Below the pieces are notes generated by a model. The model saw nothing but the letters and a program-made list of their open reading frames with translations. It had not been told where the DNA came from and ran no database searches. This document shows positions 1 through 12,300 of a stretch of 64,000 nt of DNA, piece after piece (position 1 is the first letter of the stretch; the number at the start of each line of letters is the position of its first letter). Source of the DNA: Dioscorea cayenensis subsp. rotundata (lineage: Eukaryota > Streptophyta > Magnoliopsida > Dioscoreales > Dioscoreaceae); NCBI RefSeq assembly GCF_009730915.1, contig NC_052477.1, positions 1,364,001 to 1,428,000 of the forward strand, in the 5' to 3' direction. The position numbers and the translations under genes are program-made.

Positions 1-20
1 AATATGTAATTGGGTCATGA

Positions 21-69
21 CATGTTACACGACTCACTTAGCACTCTTATAATTGGGTCGTGTAACATG
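21..69. repeat. Short inverted repeat (13-bp arms)
   Basis: The arms at 21-33 (CATGTTACACGAC) and 57-69 (GTCGTGTAACATG) are perfect reverse complements separated by 23 bases. The surrounding 1-500 is AT-rich and contains further GTGT/ACAC-rich phrases. It looks like the edge of a decayed DNA transposon, but no terminal pair or target duplication could be fixed. I see no gene in 1-940. Confidence 0.5.
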
Positions 70-952
70 ACACAATTCATTTAACTGCATTTACACAAAA
101 TCCATAAATCAATAATCACAACAATCATGAATTAAATCCAAAATATATTAGTTCAAAATCCAATAAATATGTATCAATATTTAGATACTTAAATTCAACA
201 TACATAAATACTTAAATATCTAAAACTCCAATATATGTTGGCTAGAATTACTTTCTTACCACTATATTCGTATTAATCGTGTGTTGCACCAGTTGGTATG
301 ATTACGACATGAAAACTGTTTTAATCTAAGCGTGTTTTATCGTATCAACTCATTTTCGACATGAACCCATTTATACTAAACCCATACACGCTTTAAACCG
401 TGCCATATCATTTCATGTAATTATATCGATACTCATTTTCTCACCCATAGTACTAAATCATCTCTCAAAACAAACACACTTCTCTGCTCTTAGTTCTCAA
501 TTCAATGCTCCCCAAGTCATTGAGATTTTTATTCAAGATGTTGTTCGGTCGCACAAATTGTGACCCACTCTTCACTCAAAGTTTTAGGTAAGAAATCTTC
601 AAACGACAAGATACTGTATTGCTCATGAGCAATGTGTATCATTTCTAATCGAACAACCAAATAACCAAATGAAGGTTCTCAATCGTTACCTCAAAAACTA
701 TCTTTTATAGGCCGAGTGACACTACAATACAGCATGACTTTCGGGTGATCAAGATGACACCATTTGACCACGAGCATTAAAAAGAGTCAAAGTAGTCAAC
801 AAGTTTAAGGATTACATGATGACTTAATAAGGCAATCTTCATGGTAATCTTTATTATGCTTTTCATTTGAGTTAACTAGTAATTAAAGTCACAAACTTTA
901 CTATATTAGTACATCAGGAGGAATGACAGCTAATTCTTATTGTCAACACTAA

Positions 953-1098
953 CGGATCCAACCTACAAGATCCGCTAAGCCCCTGGTTTCTCAAAGGCGG
1001 CCCAATAACAGCGGCTCAATAACGGATCCACTCTATAAGATCCGCTAAGCCCCTGGATTTCACTGCGGCTCACTAACGGATCCGACCTATAAGATCCG
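953..1098. repeat. Three 22-bp hairpin modules upstream of PEX11A
   Basis: Three copies of a 22-bp module lie at 953-974, 1023-1044 and 1077-1098. Each starts with CGGATC and ends with GATCCG, so each can form a 6-bp stem with a 10-base loop. The flanking bases (TAACGGATCC and AAGATCCGCTAA) and the following phrase GCCCCTGG are also shared by the first two copies. The block ends 81 bases before the PEX11A start codon, within its likely promoter or 5' leader. This is either a local tandem duplication or a regulatory repeat; the sequence does not decide. Confidence 0.7.
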
Positions 1099-1179
1099 CT
1101 AAAGCCCTCTCCTCTCCCGCCCGCCATCGATCATTCGATCAGCGACCGCATTCGCTCCTCGTCGTCTCCGATCATCTCC

Positions 1180-1881
1180 ATGGCTTCCGGCGACCCCAAA
1201 CCACCATCTACTGCTTCCAGCGATGATCGCCGGAAACGGGACTTTCTGGTCCACCTCGAAGCCTACCTCGCCCGTCGCGACGGCGTGGACAAGCTCCTCA
1301 AGATCTCTCGATATGCCGCGAAGATCGCCCTCGCCGCCGGAACCCTACCCCCGGAGCTAGCACCTCGCGTGAAATCATTCGAATCGAGCGTTGGCCTCAG
1401 CCGTAAGGCCTTTAGGCTTGGGAAGTTTGTCCAGGACGTCAACGCCCTCCGATCGTCCACTGGCGATCCATTCCTCGCTGCCATAGCCTACGGTGGGGAT
1501 GGTATCTACTATTTTATAGAACAGCTCGTCTGGCTCTCCAAAACCGGGCTGATTGACCTTCGTCATGCCTCGCTGTTACAAAAGATTGCAGTTTGGGCGG
1601 AGCTCATTGGGTACATCGGCAGCATCACTCTGAAGCTCAAGGAGATAACAAAGATCAATTCTTGTTTACAATCTAAAGAAAAGAGCGATGAAGAGGTCCA
1701 GAAGCTGAGGGGGAAACTGGTTTTGAAGCAGTTGTCGATTGTTCAGGATGTGGCGGACGGATTGATGGCGCTTGGGGATGTGAGGGATGGGAAAGGGTGG
1801 TTCTCGGATCCGCTGTTGATGGCTTCTGCTGGAATGCTTTCAGCTTTAATTAGCACACACAAGAACTGGATTTCCTGCTGA
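1180..1881 (+). CDS. PEX11A: Peroxisomal membrane protein 11A (PEX11 family)
   Basis: A 233-residue protein encoded without introns. PEX11 proteins sit in the peroxisomal membrane and drive its elongation before division. The family signature is clear: the amphipathic N-terminal region (about residues 21-50, containing [13 protein letters not shown]), then [19 protein letters not shown] (65-83), a hydrophobic segment near 98-119, a second near 133-152, and the C-terminal end STHKNWISC. The N-terminus and the NWISC ending match my memory of the plant PEX11A subgroup better than the PEX11B or PEX11C-E forms; this subgroup call is inference. The ATG at 1180 opens a GC-rich exon typical of monocot gene starts. 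The stop is followed at once by CAG-GTGTTT, which could be a 3' UTR splice donor. Nothing looks truncated. Confidence 0.92.
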   Translation: MASGDPKPPSTASSDDRRKRDFLVHLEAYLARRDGVDKLLKISRYAAKIALAAGTLPPELAPRVKSFESSVGLSRKAFRLGKFVQDVNALRSSTGDPFLAAIAYGGDGIYYFIEQLVWLSKTGLIDLRHASLLQKIAVWAELIGYIGSITLKLKEITKINSCLQSKEKSDEEVQKLRGKLVLKQLSIVQDVADGLMALGDVRDGKGWFSDPLLMASAGMLSALISTHKNWISC

Positions 1882-2218
1882 CAGGTGTTTGTTTCCTCCC
1901 TCTCTCAACTATTTTAGTTCACAGAATTAATAAAACTTCGATCTTTGGAATAATTGTATTGATGCCATAGTTCTCATGAAATGAAAAACACATTTTAGTC
2001 TTTTGTTGTTAGTGAAGCTTTAGTTTGGGATAAATGTTCCCATTTTGGCTTGATTTTACTGTGATTGGGAACTGTTGTTTGTCTGATAAGTATTACAACA
2101 TGGGAATGTAAAATGTACTTGTGGAACACTGAACAAAATAGATATTTTTTTATACTGTATTTTTTCATGAAAATGTACTTGTGGAACATCAAACAGTAAA
2201 ATATATTTATATTTGAAC

Positions 2219-3017
2219 CTGCATCAAAGTCCTTTGTGTGGTTCTGATTCTGTTAATTTCATGCATGTTTTATCTGTTTGATTCTCCGTTTCTGATGTTG
2301 ATGGGGTGCATCATCTGCTTGGAAGGTGGCCGTGTTCCTCGATGATTTTGCCAGAGTATTTGCAAAGTGATTAGATAACCGTCTGTCTTGTTCTATATAT
2401 ATTGATTAGCTTGGGGTGGTTTGCCCTTTGCATCAAATTCATTTGTGTGGCTTTGTTTATTTCTTGCATTCTTATCTGTTTAATGCTTCTGATTTGGATG
2501 TCAATGGGATGCATTTTGAAGTTGAATGTGGCCTGCTCTCCATGATGATTTTGCCAGAATATTGCAATTTTCGAGAATGATTAGATATCCATCTAATGTG
2601 TTCTGTACCTAGTTCTCCGTAAATATGGTAAAAAAAAGTTTCCAATATGTCCTTTCTCTAGTTTGCGTTATGCTATTCTATTTGAATGACTATTGCTTGA
2701 GTGATTGTTTAGCTTTAGAGGAGTAGATACTATGCTAATGTGTGTGATTTGTGCGATCCTTGGAGCAGCAATATATATATATATATATATATATCTTCAA
2801 TAACTTGGGATAGTTTGCAGTTGCATCAAATTCATTGTGTTGTTCTGCTTGTTTCATGCATTCTTATCTGTTTAATGTCTCTGTATTTAATGCCTCTGTT
2901 TTTATGTCAATAGAATCTGTCAGCTTTGGAAGGGATTTGTGTCTTGATGATTTTACCAAAATAATGTAATTTTCATGGATGACCAAATATTCTCATAATC
3001 TTGTTCTCCATCTAGTT
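2219..3017. repeat. Three diverged tandem copies of a ~200-bp unit downstream of PEX11A
   Basis: Segments at about 2219-2390, 2428-2612 and 2818-3017 share the same order of phrases: GCATCAAA-TTCATTGTG, TTTCATGCATTCTTATCTG, TGATGATTTTGCCAGAAT and CTTGTTCT-CTAGTT. They differ by many substitutions and small indels, so the duplication is old. An (AT)n tract at 2770-2793 separates the second and third copies. No coding frame is maintained across copies. The stretch may lie in a 3' UTR intron of the PEX11A transcript. Confidence 0.65.
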
Positions 3018-3270
3018 TGCTGAAAATTTAGAAGCAAATTCACTTCAGATTTATTATTCTCTTTTCTGTAGTTTGTATCATGTTGTTCAATTTAAACGAG
3101 GATTGCTGAGAAGTGGTTGATATCAGGGTGATTGCAATACAGCTGATTGTGTCGTCAGTGTTCTATATATTCTCGTTGATTGGTGAAACTATTCTTCGAT
3201 TTCTTCACTCATTCTCTATATAATGTATGTTCTACTGAATTCCTTCAACTGACTCTTTTCTGTATATTGT

Positions 3271-3528
3271 CTTGATAAGTTGACATTTTTTTTTTGGGGA
3301 AGAGGAGCGGGGCAAACCCACTAGAGACCCCAGGGACGTGCACAAGTCTCGGTGGAACAAGTGGGGACGGGCTGCGCTCACGTGGGCGCTGGAATCACTC
3401 GTACACAACTACTATTCACAACTCCCAGAAATGTACCCTCAGCCGAGAATCGAACTCTCATCATTCGGTGAGAGCTCTATTGGCGATCCGTGTACCAATA
3501 GGCCCGCAGGTCTTGATAATTTGACATT
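3271..3528 (-). mobile_element. tRNA-type SINE with 17-bp target site duplication
   Basis: The element body is 3288-3511 and points to the minus strand. Its 3' A-tail appears as a T run on the plus strand at about 3286-3295. Near its 5' end (minus strand) are an A-box-like TGGTACACGGA and, about 40 bases on, a B-box-like AGTTCGATTC, the internal RNA polymerase III promoter arrangement of tRNA-derived SINEs. The flanks CTTGATAAGTTGACATT (3271-3287) and CTTGATAATTTGACATT (3512-3528) are a 17-bp target duplication with one mismatch. It is non-coding; open frames inside it are incidental. Confidence 0.85.
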
Positions 3529-4629
3529 GATAGCATCTTTGATTGCAGAAAACTGAATTCTCATTAGTTTCTGATGGAGTGTTTGAATGTTGAATTTTGA
3601 ATGTTTACTTAAACTGTTAAACCTTGCCAGTGGAATTCTATGAATGTTTTGCATGTTTAACTCCATTTCTTTATATTGAAATATTTTCGACATTGAAGCT
3701 AAATACTTACCAAAATCTTGTATTAGATTGGAATAATTTATGAACAGTAGCTATTTGTCAGGAATGTGACTGACAGACTGTTGTTATCAAAGCACTGAAA
3801 CCTTGAAGAAAGCTTTAACTGGATAGTCTCTTTCATATTATTGTTATATTTATGAAACTCATAATTGATTATATTTTTTAGATTTTTTTTTTTCGTGAAA
3901 AAAGTGATAAACCACTTCAATCAAAGAAAAAAATATACAACAACCCTCTACAACAGCAGACCACTAGGAGTGGTATCACAATAGTAAAAAAAAATAGACG
4001 AAAAAAACAAAGACAAGTGAGGAAGGAAGAAACAAGTCTATTCAAGCCACAACCAGATAAACTAGTCCGTGTTTTGATATGAGTCTCCTCAGTATATGGA
4101 GAAAAAAATTTTATATCTGTGTATAGATTCACGCAGGCAATTTTTGACAAATATAAACAAACAAGTGTTAGGGTAAACATACATAGAAATTAAGCTTTAT
4201 AACATTTGCTCTATACCTACACACAGAAGTTGAGCTCTACAAAATCTGCTCTTTACTTATGTGAGTTAGGATTCGAATCTAGTTTTCTCAAAGTTCTAAT
4301 GTTTTATACAGGGATCGGTGCTCAATAGTGCAAATGATGATTAGTCATGTAATCAAAAGTTTATTAAAAAAAAAGCCATGGATTTGTAGCATTTTTGGCA
4401 ACACTCTCGCTAAAAATAAAATTTATTTAGAAGAATTCCTAGTTTTTTTTTTAAAAGAAAAATACCTAATTTTTCGTCTTTTTGCAAAAGCCCAAAATAT
4501 AAGTTTTATTAAGTAGAGGGTTTTTTTCGCAAAACATGCGACCGAGTTGTTACATTTATCAATAACACCCTCGTACAAACAAAAAATTATTTTTGTTTGA
4601 AACTTTCTGGGTTTTGGAGTGCTCCATCA
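3529..4629. other. Non-genic stretch upstream of LPEAT1
   Basis: AT-rich sequence without a supported gene. A T run at about 3883-3893 opens a block to roughly 4190 (rich in AACAAC and GAAAAAAA phrases) that could be an old antisense retroposon tail, but I could not find a matching end or target duplication. The phrase AGGATTCGAATCTAG near 4267 resembles a tRNA B-box without a tRNA around it. Confidence 0.4.
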
Positions 4630-7600
4630 ATGGCGACGAAGCTCAAGGAACCCGCTGCGACTCCGGAGGAGAACCTTGAGGAGCTGGAGAGGAATTACCG
4701 GCCGTTTTGTCCGGCGGGACGTTTACGGGACGATGGGGTGGGAGCCGCTCCCGGCGGTGGAGAAGGTGCTCTTAGGGTTGGCGATTGTGACGCTGGTGCC
4801 CATCCGGCTTGTGGTGGGGATTTGGTTACTGGTTTTGTACTACTTCGTGTGTTGGTTCTGCACGATGTTCTCAGATCCCAATTGGGCGGAGGAGGAGCAG
4901 GAAGACTTCGCCCATATGGGTGGGTGGAGGAGAGTTGTGGTTGTTCAACTGGGGAGGTTTCTCTCGAGGGTGATGCTGTTCAATCTAGGGTTTTATTGGA
5001 TCAGTGAGTATAAGGTAATGACTCATTGTTATCTCTTCTTTGATGAGTTTTATGCTACTGAATTCCTTTTGTGGTTTCCTTTCCCATTCTCATGAATGGA
5101 CATTTTTAGTGTTTAGAAAAACTTATTGAATTGATTCGGGGATGAAGATAGGTTTAATGCAGTCAAAATGCATGCAGTTTAGGTGACCATTCATTAGGAA
5201 AAAAGTTTTTTTTTTTTTTTTTTCCTTTGCTGTAAATTTCCTGGAAAGCAATCGTTTCACTCCGTTGTTGAATTTTTGTTGTATATTTAGTCTCATTTAT
5301 CATAATTGAAACACTGAATCTGTACCATGGTGTTTTATGTTTTAATTAGATTTGACAACAATTCAAATGAAACAAAAGTTCATGTTGGTGAATGCCGTGT
5401 TTGCATTAGGAAATCCGTCAATTTAGCTTGTTGGTATAACAATATTGGAACCTATTAACTTTAGCTCTCGCCACATCATTTACTGCCAATGCATTGCTTT
5501 AAATTTGTTGGTTGCTTTTTTTGCGTGAGTCATGCGCTCTATGTATTCTTTTCACAAAAAAAGTTACCAACAGGTATTGCAGAATGATTGTAGAGGGCTT
5601 AGCAGGGAATCTGAAAGACCAGGGGCAATTGTTTCTAATCATGTATCTTATTTGGATATTCTTTATCACATGTCATCATCTTTCCCAAGCTTTGTTGCCA
5701 AGGTATGGTGACTATAGCTGAATAAGATTTTTAATTATAGGACGTACCTGCTACCTTATATATATAGTTTCCTTCTGACATTTTCCACTGCTCGTGCAAA
5801 AAATTTCCCTGGAATTTTATTGTTGAAGAGATCAGTGGCAAAGCTGCCTTTAGTTGGTCTCATAAGGTTAGTCCAAACTAGTGGTATGCTAAACATGCAT
5901 TATAATTTCTTACCAACCTGACTTTTGTGGTTATTTGATTTCATGTTTTGAAGTTACTCAATTTATCTGTACTTGATTATGTAGTTCTATACCTTAATAA
6001 ATCATTAAATCATTTAAATATCTTCTTTACCTTGAACATATTATTTTATTTCATTTTCTTTTATAGATGATAAATATAATAGGTTGTTGTGTATGTTTGT
6101 TTAGTTTGGAATTTTCAGCTGTTTGTGTCTTCATTACCCCATTAGCAACTTGAAATTTAGAGGATTTCTTTTCTTTGAAGATGCCTTTTGTGGGGCTTAG
6201 ACAAAGGAAGCATACCCAAAGAGAACCTTTGATATGTAGTAAAATCTCATCTTAAAAGTTATGCCTACATCCAATCAGGACCCACAGTCTTCTCTTGTCA
6301 TAGTGCTGTTTTCAATACTATGCCTGTTATCAAGTGGAGTCTCAAACTGTGGAAACTCAAGATATATATTTATATATTATTAAACTAAAACTTTTAGCTT
6401 CTTGCATGTGAATCCATTAGATCCATATGATCGTGGAACACCATGTCTAACTTAGCAATCATCAATCAATGTGAAACCATAATTAACAGTGTTGACAAGA
6501 ATATTGAATCTTGACATTGGCATTCTTTGTCACATCATGATGCTGATGTCTCATATTTTGTTCATGCATCAAGTGTTGTCTAGTTAGGCAGTGCTAATGG
6601 CTTTACATTTGCTTGTTGCAGCAAATGCCTTGGCTGTGTCTATGTTCAACGGGAATCAAAATCTTTGAAATTTAAGGGTGTTGCAGGTGTGTTAGCATTT
6701 GCATCAGTTATGTTCCTTCATTTCTTTTTGAATAGATTGTATCATCCATATAGGGAACTCAGTCAATTTCTTCATTCAGCACACAAACTTTTTAGTTCCT
6801 AAATTAAACTTAAGCATGCTGATATGTTTGTCAATAAAACACTTGTTTCCCAACCATCTCCATTGTATAATGTTGAAGTGGCTTACAATCTTTTTCATGT
6901 TCATTTCTTTAATCTTCTGGTATTCGATTTATATTTGCCTGCAGGCATTGTAACAGGAAGAATTCAACAGGCGCATCAAAATAAGTACGCCCCAATTATG
7001 ATGCTCTTTCCAGGTCAAATAACTGTCAATCTTGGTTTATTATCTTTGCTTGTGATGTAGCGTGGTTATGCCCTTTGGTAAGCTATGCATTAAATGTGAT
7101 ATTAAAGTTACACCGCCAATTTTGCATATGATTTTGTTGCTCACTAATGAGGTTTCGGCTTCTTACAGCTCTCCTCATCACCACTCATGCTTAACTTTTC
7201 AGAATGCCTTTTTATAGAATTTCCATCCATATAACTTTCTTATCTACCAAAAAATCATGTAATCACGAATGAAACTCTAATCCTTATCTCAACCTTCCAC
7301 TTGTTGGATATCATTTATAATTCAAATCAATCTTTGGTGTATTCTTTCTATACTATACTATGAGTTAATTTGGTTCAAAAGGTCTTGATTTATTACTGAG
7401 TTGATTCTTGCAAGTATTCTGGATCTGCATGTGCTTGTTTCATACACTATGTTTTGGGGTTTGGTGACATCAACCTTGAAATGATATTCACATTGTGACT
7501 CAGCTGATAACCTTATGTGCTCACATTTTTATATAAATTTTTATCTATTCTCCAAGATTTTAAACTTATGAGATAGTTGCAGCTTCAACCCTAAATGTCA

Positions 7601-9371
7601 CACTCCACAGCATTTAACTCAGATGGAATGCATTTTCCTTATGTACAAGATGTCTTATAGTGAGATCATCATTAATGCTTTTATCTTATGTTGTGATATT
7701 TAAGTTCTTCTTTAGCATCAAATACATTTAAAATTGTATTATTCTTGTAGCCTGATAGTTTCAATTGTTCTCTACGTGACACACTATCCCACACAGACTG
7801 CTTTCATTTTTTTCTTTTTTTCCATTTATATGCAACTTCTTTTCTGCAATTTTATTTAACCTCTTAGCTTTGATCATTATCTGTAAAACAGGAATGGTGT
7901 TAATGTCTCCTGTGCTTTACCCAACCTTATTTTATTCTGTTGTCTGACTACCTGTCTGATTTCAGAGGGTACTACAACAAATGGAGATTTCCTCCTCCCT
8001 TTCAAGACAGGAGCCTTTCTGGCAAAAGTACCTGTTCACCCGGTAATTCTAAGATATCCTTACAGTAGGTTCAGTCCTGCATGGGATTCCATATCAGGGG
8101 TGAGAAATATATTCTATTAACTGTAAATTATGGTTCTGTAAATGTTTCAGTTACATTGGGATAAATTGTATTTATTTTTTATTAATTCATGAAACATTTT
8201 ACTTGTAGACTGATCATGCTTGATTATCATGCGACATCAAAGATAAAAGGCTTGGATACAATTTGATCATATATAAGATAAATGAGTTGCTTGGTGGAAC
8301 AACTAAATTTACAAGAATCTTTAATCTTTAATGTTGTACTAAATTTGAGGGTTAGGGCCTTATATACTAATTCTATTCTTACTTTGCTTTGTCTTCATAT
8401 TGTTGAATCCTATTGGTAGTTGCCTTCCTGACCACTTTCACTTCATTGATCGTACTATGTTGACATTTGGATTAGATAGCTGATTTTCTTCCAATGTTAT
8501 ATTATCATTGCCCTGATGCTTCGTTAATATTGTGCCTTTTAACTGCAGTTATAAAATGATTAGGGCTAATACTAGATTTAAATGGAGCAGCTGTACAAGT
8601 AATTTTAGTTTAATAAGTTTATGATACCATGAAGTTACTTAAAGTTGTTGCTGCATATATATACAAGGCATGGTTTTTATTTATTAAATGGTTATTAATT
8701 TATATTTTAGTGGGCGGCAAATCCACAATTGAAAAATCTTACAAGGGTGAGTGTGATGTAGAAAAGAGAACTCCATCTTGTGAGCTATACTTTAAAACCC
8801 AAGCAGTATATATTTTGCAAGTTATAGGTCTTTTTGCGTTTCATCTCTCTTTGTGCTTTCCTTTGTACTGGGAATTCATATTTATATTTAAAAATTGAGT
8901 TGAAACTTTAATTACTCTTTTTGATAAGTAAATATTATGCCTTGAGTTGGTGATATATTATTTTACATTTTTCTTTACAGATTCACCATGTCTTTTACCT
9001 TCTTTGCCAATTTGTTAATTATATGGAGGTAATCTATCTGCCCATATATCACCCTTCAGAACAAGAAAAAGAAGACCCTAAACTTTACGCTAACAATGTT
9101 CGGAAGCTAATGGCTACTGAGGTATGCACACAGTTCACTCTTTCAACTTTTATTTCTGACCAGTACAAGGAGTGATATTTGTTGATATCCAAAATGTCAT
9201 ATGTTTAGGGGCTCAGTCTGGGATCAAATATACTGTTGCTGACTTATGTTTTGTGGCTCTTTGCAGGGTAACTTAAAACTTTCAGATCTTGGACTAGCTG
9301 AGAAACGTATGTACCATGCGATGCTTAAGGGTAATAGTCTACCACGTGCTTTACTTCAGAAAGACGAGTGA
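4630..9371 (+). CDS. LPEAT1: Lysophosphatidylethanolamine acyltransferase, LPEAT1 type (one-base frameshift in exon 1)
   Basis: A membrane acyltransferase of the PlsC/LPLAT family that re-acylates lysophospholipids, expected in the endoplasmic reticulum. Coding exons by splice signals and frame: 4630-5014, 5583-5702, 5829-5866, 6622-6686, 6945-7013, 7966-8099, 8981-9121, 9267-9371. Removing one extra base gives 351 residues, somewhat shorter than Arabidopsis LPEAT1. Visible motifs (corrected numbering): hydrophobic segment about 45-80; NHVSYLD with catalytic H148 and D153; GCVYVQRE (185-192); LFPEGTTTNG (223-232); VPVHPVILRYPY in exon 6. All junction phases agree from exon 2 on. In exon 1 the frame from ATG 4630 must shift near the T run 4705-4708 to join RNYRPF to RRDVYGTMGWEP. 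With one T removed, exon 1 is exactly 128 codons. An assembly insertion is more likely than a dead gene, because every other exon is intact. Confidence 0.88.
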
Positions 9372-12300
9372 AAACCCCTTGTCCTCACTCACGAGACATC
9401 AAAAGCTCCTTTGAGTCGCATGGTTTATGTCTTTATGTACAGAAATGTTGGCTATTGTTGTAGTCTGTTCGGTATAACATCAACTCCATATACATGACCG
9501 TATGTTGTTATAGTTCCATTATGAGTAGTGGTGCCTTTGATAGCATTAGTTTTTCCAACAACTTCATAACTTCATCTAATTAAGAGCAGCCCATGTACAA
9601 ATTTGTGAGTATGACAGTAATTAATGTATAACTTTCCCTTCTTTTATTATTTATTTCATCTCTTAACCCTCTATTTTTTTCTCTTAATATCTTAGACAAA
9701 TATCGTCTGGTTATGCACCTCTTATGCTGTACTTGGTTCAACACCAAGGTAATCTCTCTGGTTATCTGCAGGTATGTTTTATCAAATCTAATTTGGATTT
9801 ATGTAGAATAGACATATTGTCTGCATGCATCTTTATGGACCATCTCAACACGTGTGCTGAAAGAACTGTCAAGAGTATCTGTTCTTTTGTCGAATCATAT
9901 TTCCTTAGTTTTACTTGTGAAATCTTGCTGTAAAGTAATTTAATGACAATTGGTAGATAGAATATATGAAACTATCTTGTAACAATGCTATTCTAAATCA
10001 AGATTTATCAGCATACTTGGTTTTATATTTTTCTCTTCCTTTTAGCATGGTTATTAGCACTTTTTAACATGTGATTTCTTGTGCTGCCATAATCTTTTTT
10101 TTTTCTGGCAAAATACATGCATAGTGCTTGTTGTTTATTCTTGTCTCTTGAATTTACTGCATGCTCTGTGCCTTCTTGTGACTTCTACTTGTCCAGTTGT
10201 TTGTATACTCAGAGTATTTCCTTGGCCTCAAGTTTGGGCAAACCATTTGGCATAGAGGAACTGAAATGATTTCTTTAATCAGGTAACAATTATCTGAAAA
10301 TCTCCTATTGAATTATGTTCTGATGCAATTGTTGATGTTGTTTTTGCTCATTGTTTTTTAAGGGCATGACAGATTCACACAAGAGGAAAAAAAGGTATGA
10401 CACGCGTCACATTTCACCATTCATTTTTTGTTTCTTTTTCTGATCATTTGAACAATGGATCTAGAGATCAGTTTCTGACCTTGTACATAGTTTTCCCCGC
10501 CTCAAAACAATACCACAATCAAATGATATATATTTTGCCAATGACTTACGGATTTACTACATTGCTCAAAACTTCAGAATCATTTCACAAAACTCGAACA
10601 ACTCTGGTTAGATCATTCATTCTAAGTTTGTTACAGCCACTTCCGTTATTCTGTTCTATCACGGCGTCTTTCCATGTCCGTCGCTCAATGCTTGCTTGTT
10701 GAATTTACCGAGTTTGATGTCATCTGTTCTGCAGGTTTTAGCAATGCCAATGTTAAACATCCTTATCATCTTTTCCAACTGAAAGGTCAGCCTTTCTGGT
10801 ACATATTCAATGCTTCCTTTATTGTTCTTTCTGAACAAAAAAAATAATTGAAGTATGGATTGCATAATCATCTACATTCTCAGGCAAACAAACACCAACT
10901 CCAAATTGAATCATATGGTTTTTATAGTGAAGCACTCATGGTGTTCCTTGTTTTAAATGGATTTGTTTGTTTGTTTTTGTTTGTATATATATATATATAT
11001 ACATTTACATATATACACACAAAATCTATGGAATCTGGTATCAACAGTTGAATTTCAATACAATAGTATATATAATAAATAATATTACTATATTTATAAA
11101 TAATATATGGTGAAAAGTATGATGTACCGTGTTTTGATCTAAATTGTTTAATCAATTTGTGTACAGTATTTTGGTATGAAACTATTTAATCAATTTGTAT
11201 ACAGTATTTTAATAAATTTTAATTATACAGTATTATTTTTACTAGATTTATTATTGTGTTGATGAATAATGTATAGTGATTTAACTTAATTTCTATTAGA
11301 TCTACAGTAATTATAAAAAAAATTCAAAATTTAAAACTAATCAACCCTAATGAATACTCATTGTAGTACGTCAACTGTGGATGTTGGTATGTGTGTATAT
11401 ATATATAGATATATTATCCAAATAATATTCAGACAGGTCCTTTTATAAAAAAAAAATCATATACCGCTTATCCTTTTTGACAAAAAATCAAGGTTTTTTT
11501 TTTTTTAATTTCCTATTGAATTTTTTATTTGGTTTTAATTGTAGAGGTTTGTATGAAAATAAAAATGTTTTGCAGGGATGATGTACAAGAGTAATTATGA
11601 ATTTATAAGGGTAATGTTGGCAATTTTCTCACTTTTTAGTTTTTATTCCATTTTTTAATGGGTTTTTAACACTCTTTTTCTGTGAAAGAACAGTTCATAG
11701 TGGAAGAAAGAATTTATATATATATATATATATAAAATAAATAAGCGAACATTTTTGAAGGATTAGTTCATAATTTACTAATTTTATAAAATAAAAAAAG
11801 GAAAAGAAAAACATAAAGAGAAACCTTATCCAATTGGAGTGAGGTGGGTCCATGTCTAAAAATGGTCCAAATGTTAACTAGGTAGTCCTGGTCCAGGCCA
11901 ACCTGCCAGCGTGGCACGCCTAGTGATATGCTCCTGTTCATCATCTTGATCCAGCCGCACGATGATCAGAACATTTTGGTTTGCAAAATCTTCAATTCAT
12001 TGATGTGTTTTATAAAATCCATTGTTTTTTTCAATAAATAAATTATTTATAAATTCAAAATCTATGAACGTTTGTATCAATCGTTGGATTTTCTATGAAC
12101 ATTTGCATCAGCCGTTGAATGGATTTTGTACACTGTGTAATGCACAGTATAATTATTTTAGAAATAGTAAAACAGTGAAAAGTATCAAAATTAATTGACC
12201 CATTTAAAACCCAATTAACTCTTATTGCACCACTCTAATATGAACTATGTTCAACTACGGACGTTCATATATAACACCCTCAATTGACGTATTATATATA

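Noticed and set aside
3294-3556. Two plus-strand frames of 70-76 codons
   Set aside because: They lie inside the antisense SINE and share no family.
4255-4290. B-box-like GATTCGAATC as a possible tRNA gene
   Set aside because: No acceptor stem or anticodon arm can be folded around it.
9690-10290. Exon-like pieces with splice signals downstream of LPEAT1
   Set aside because: The LPEAT1 protein already ends normally at 9371 and these pieces show no recognisable protein; at most non-coding or 3' UTR exons.
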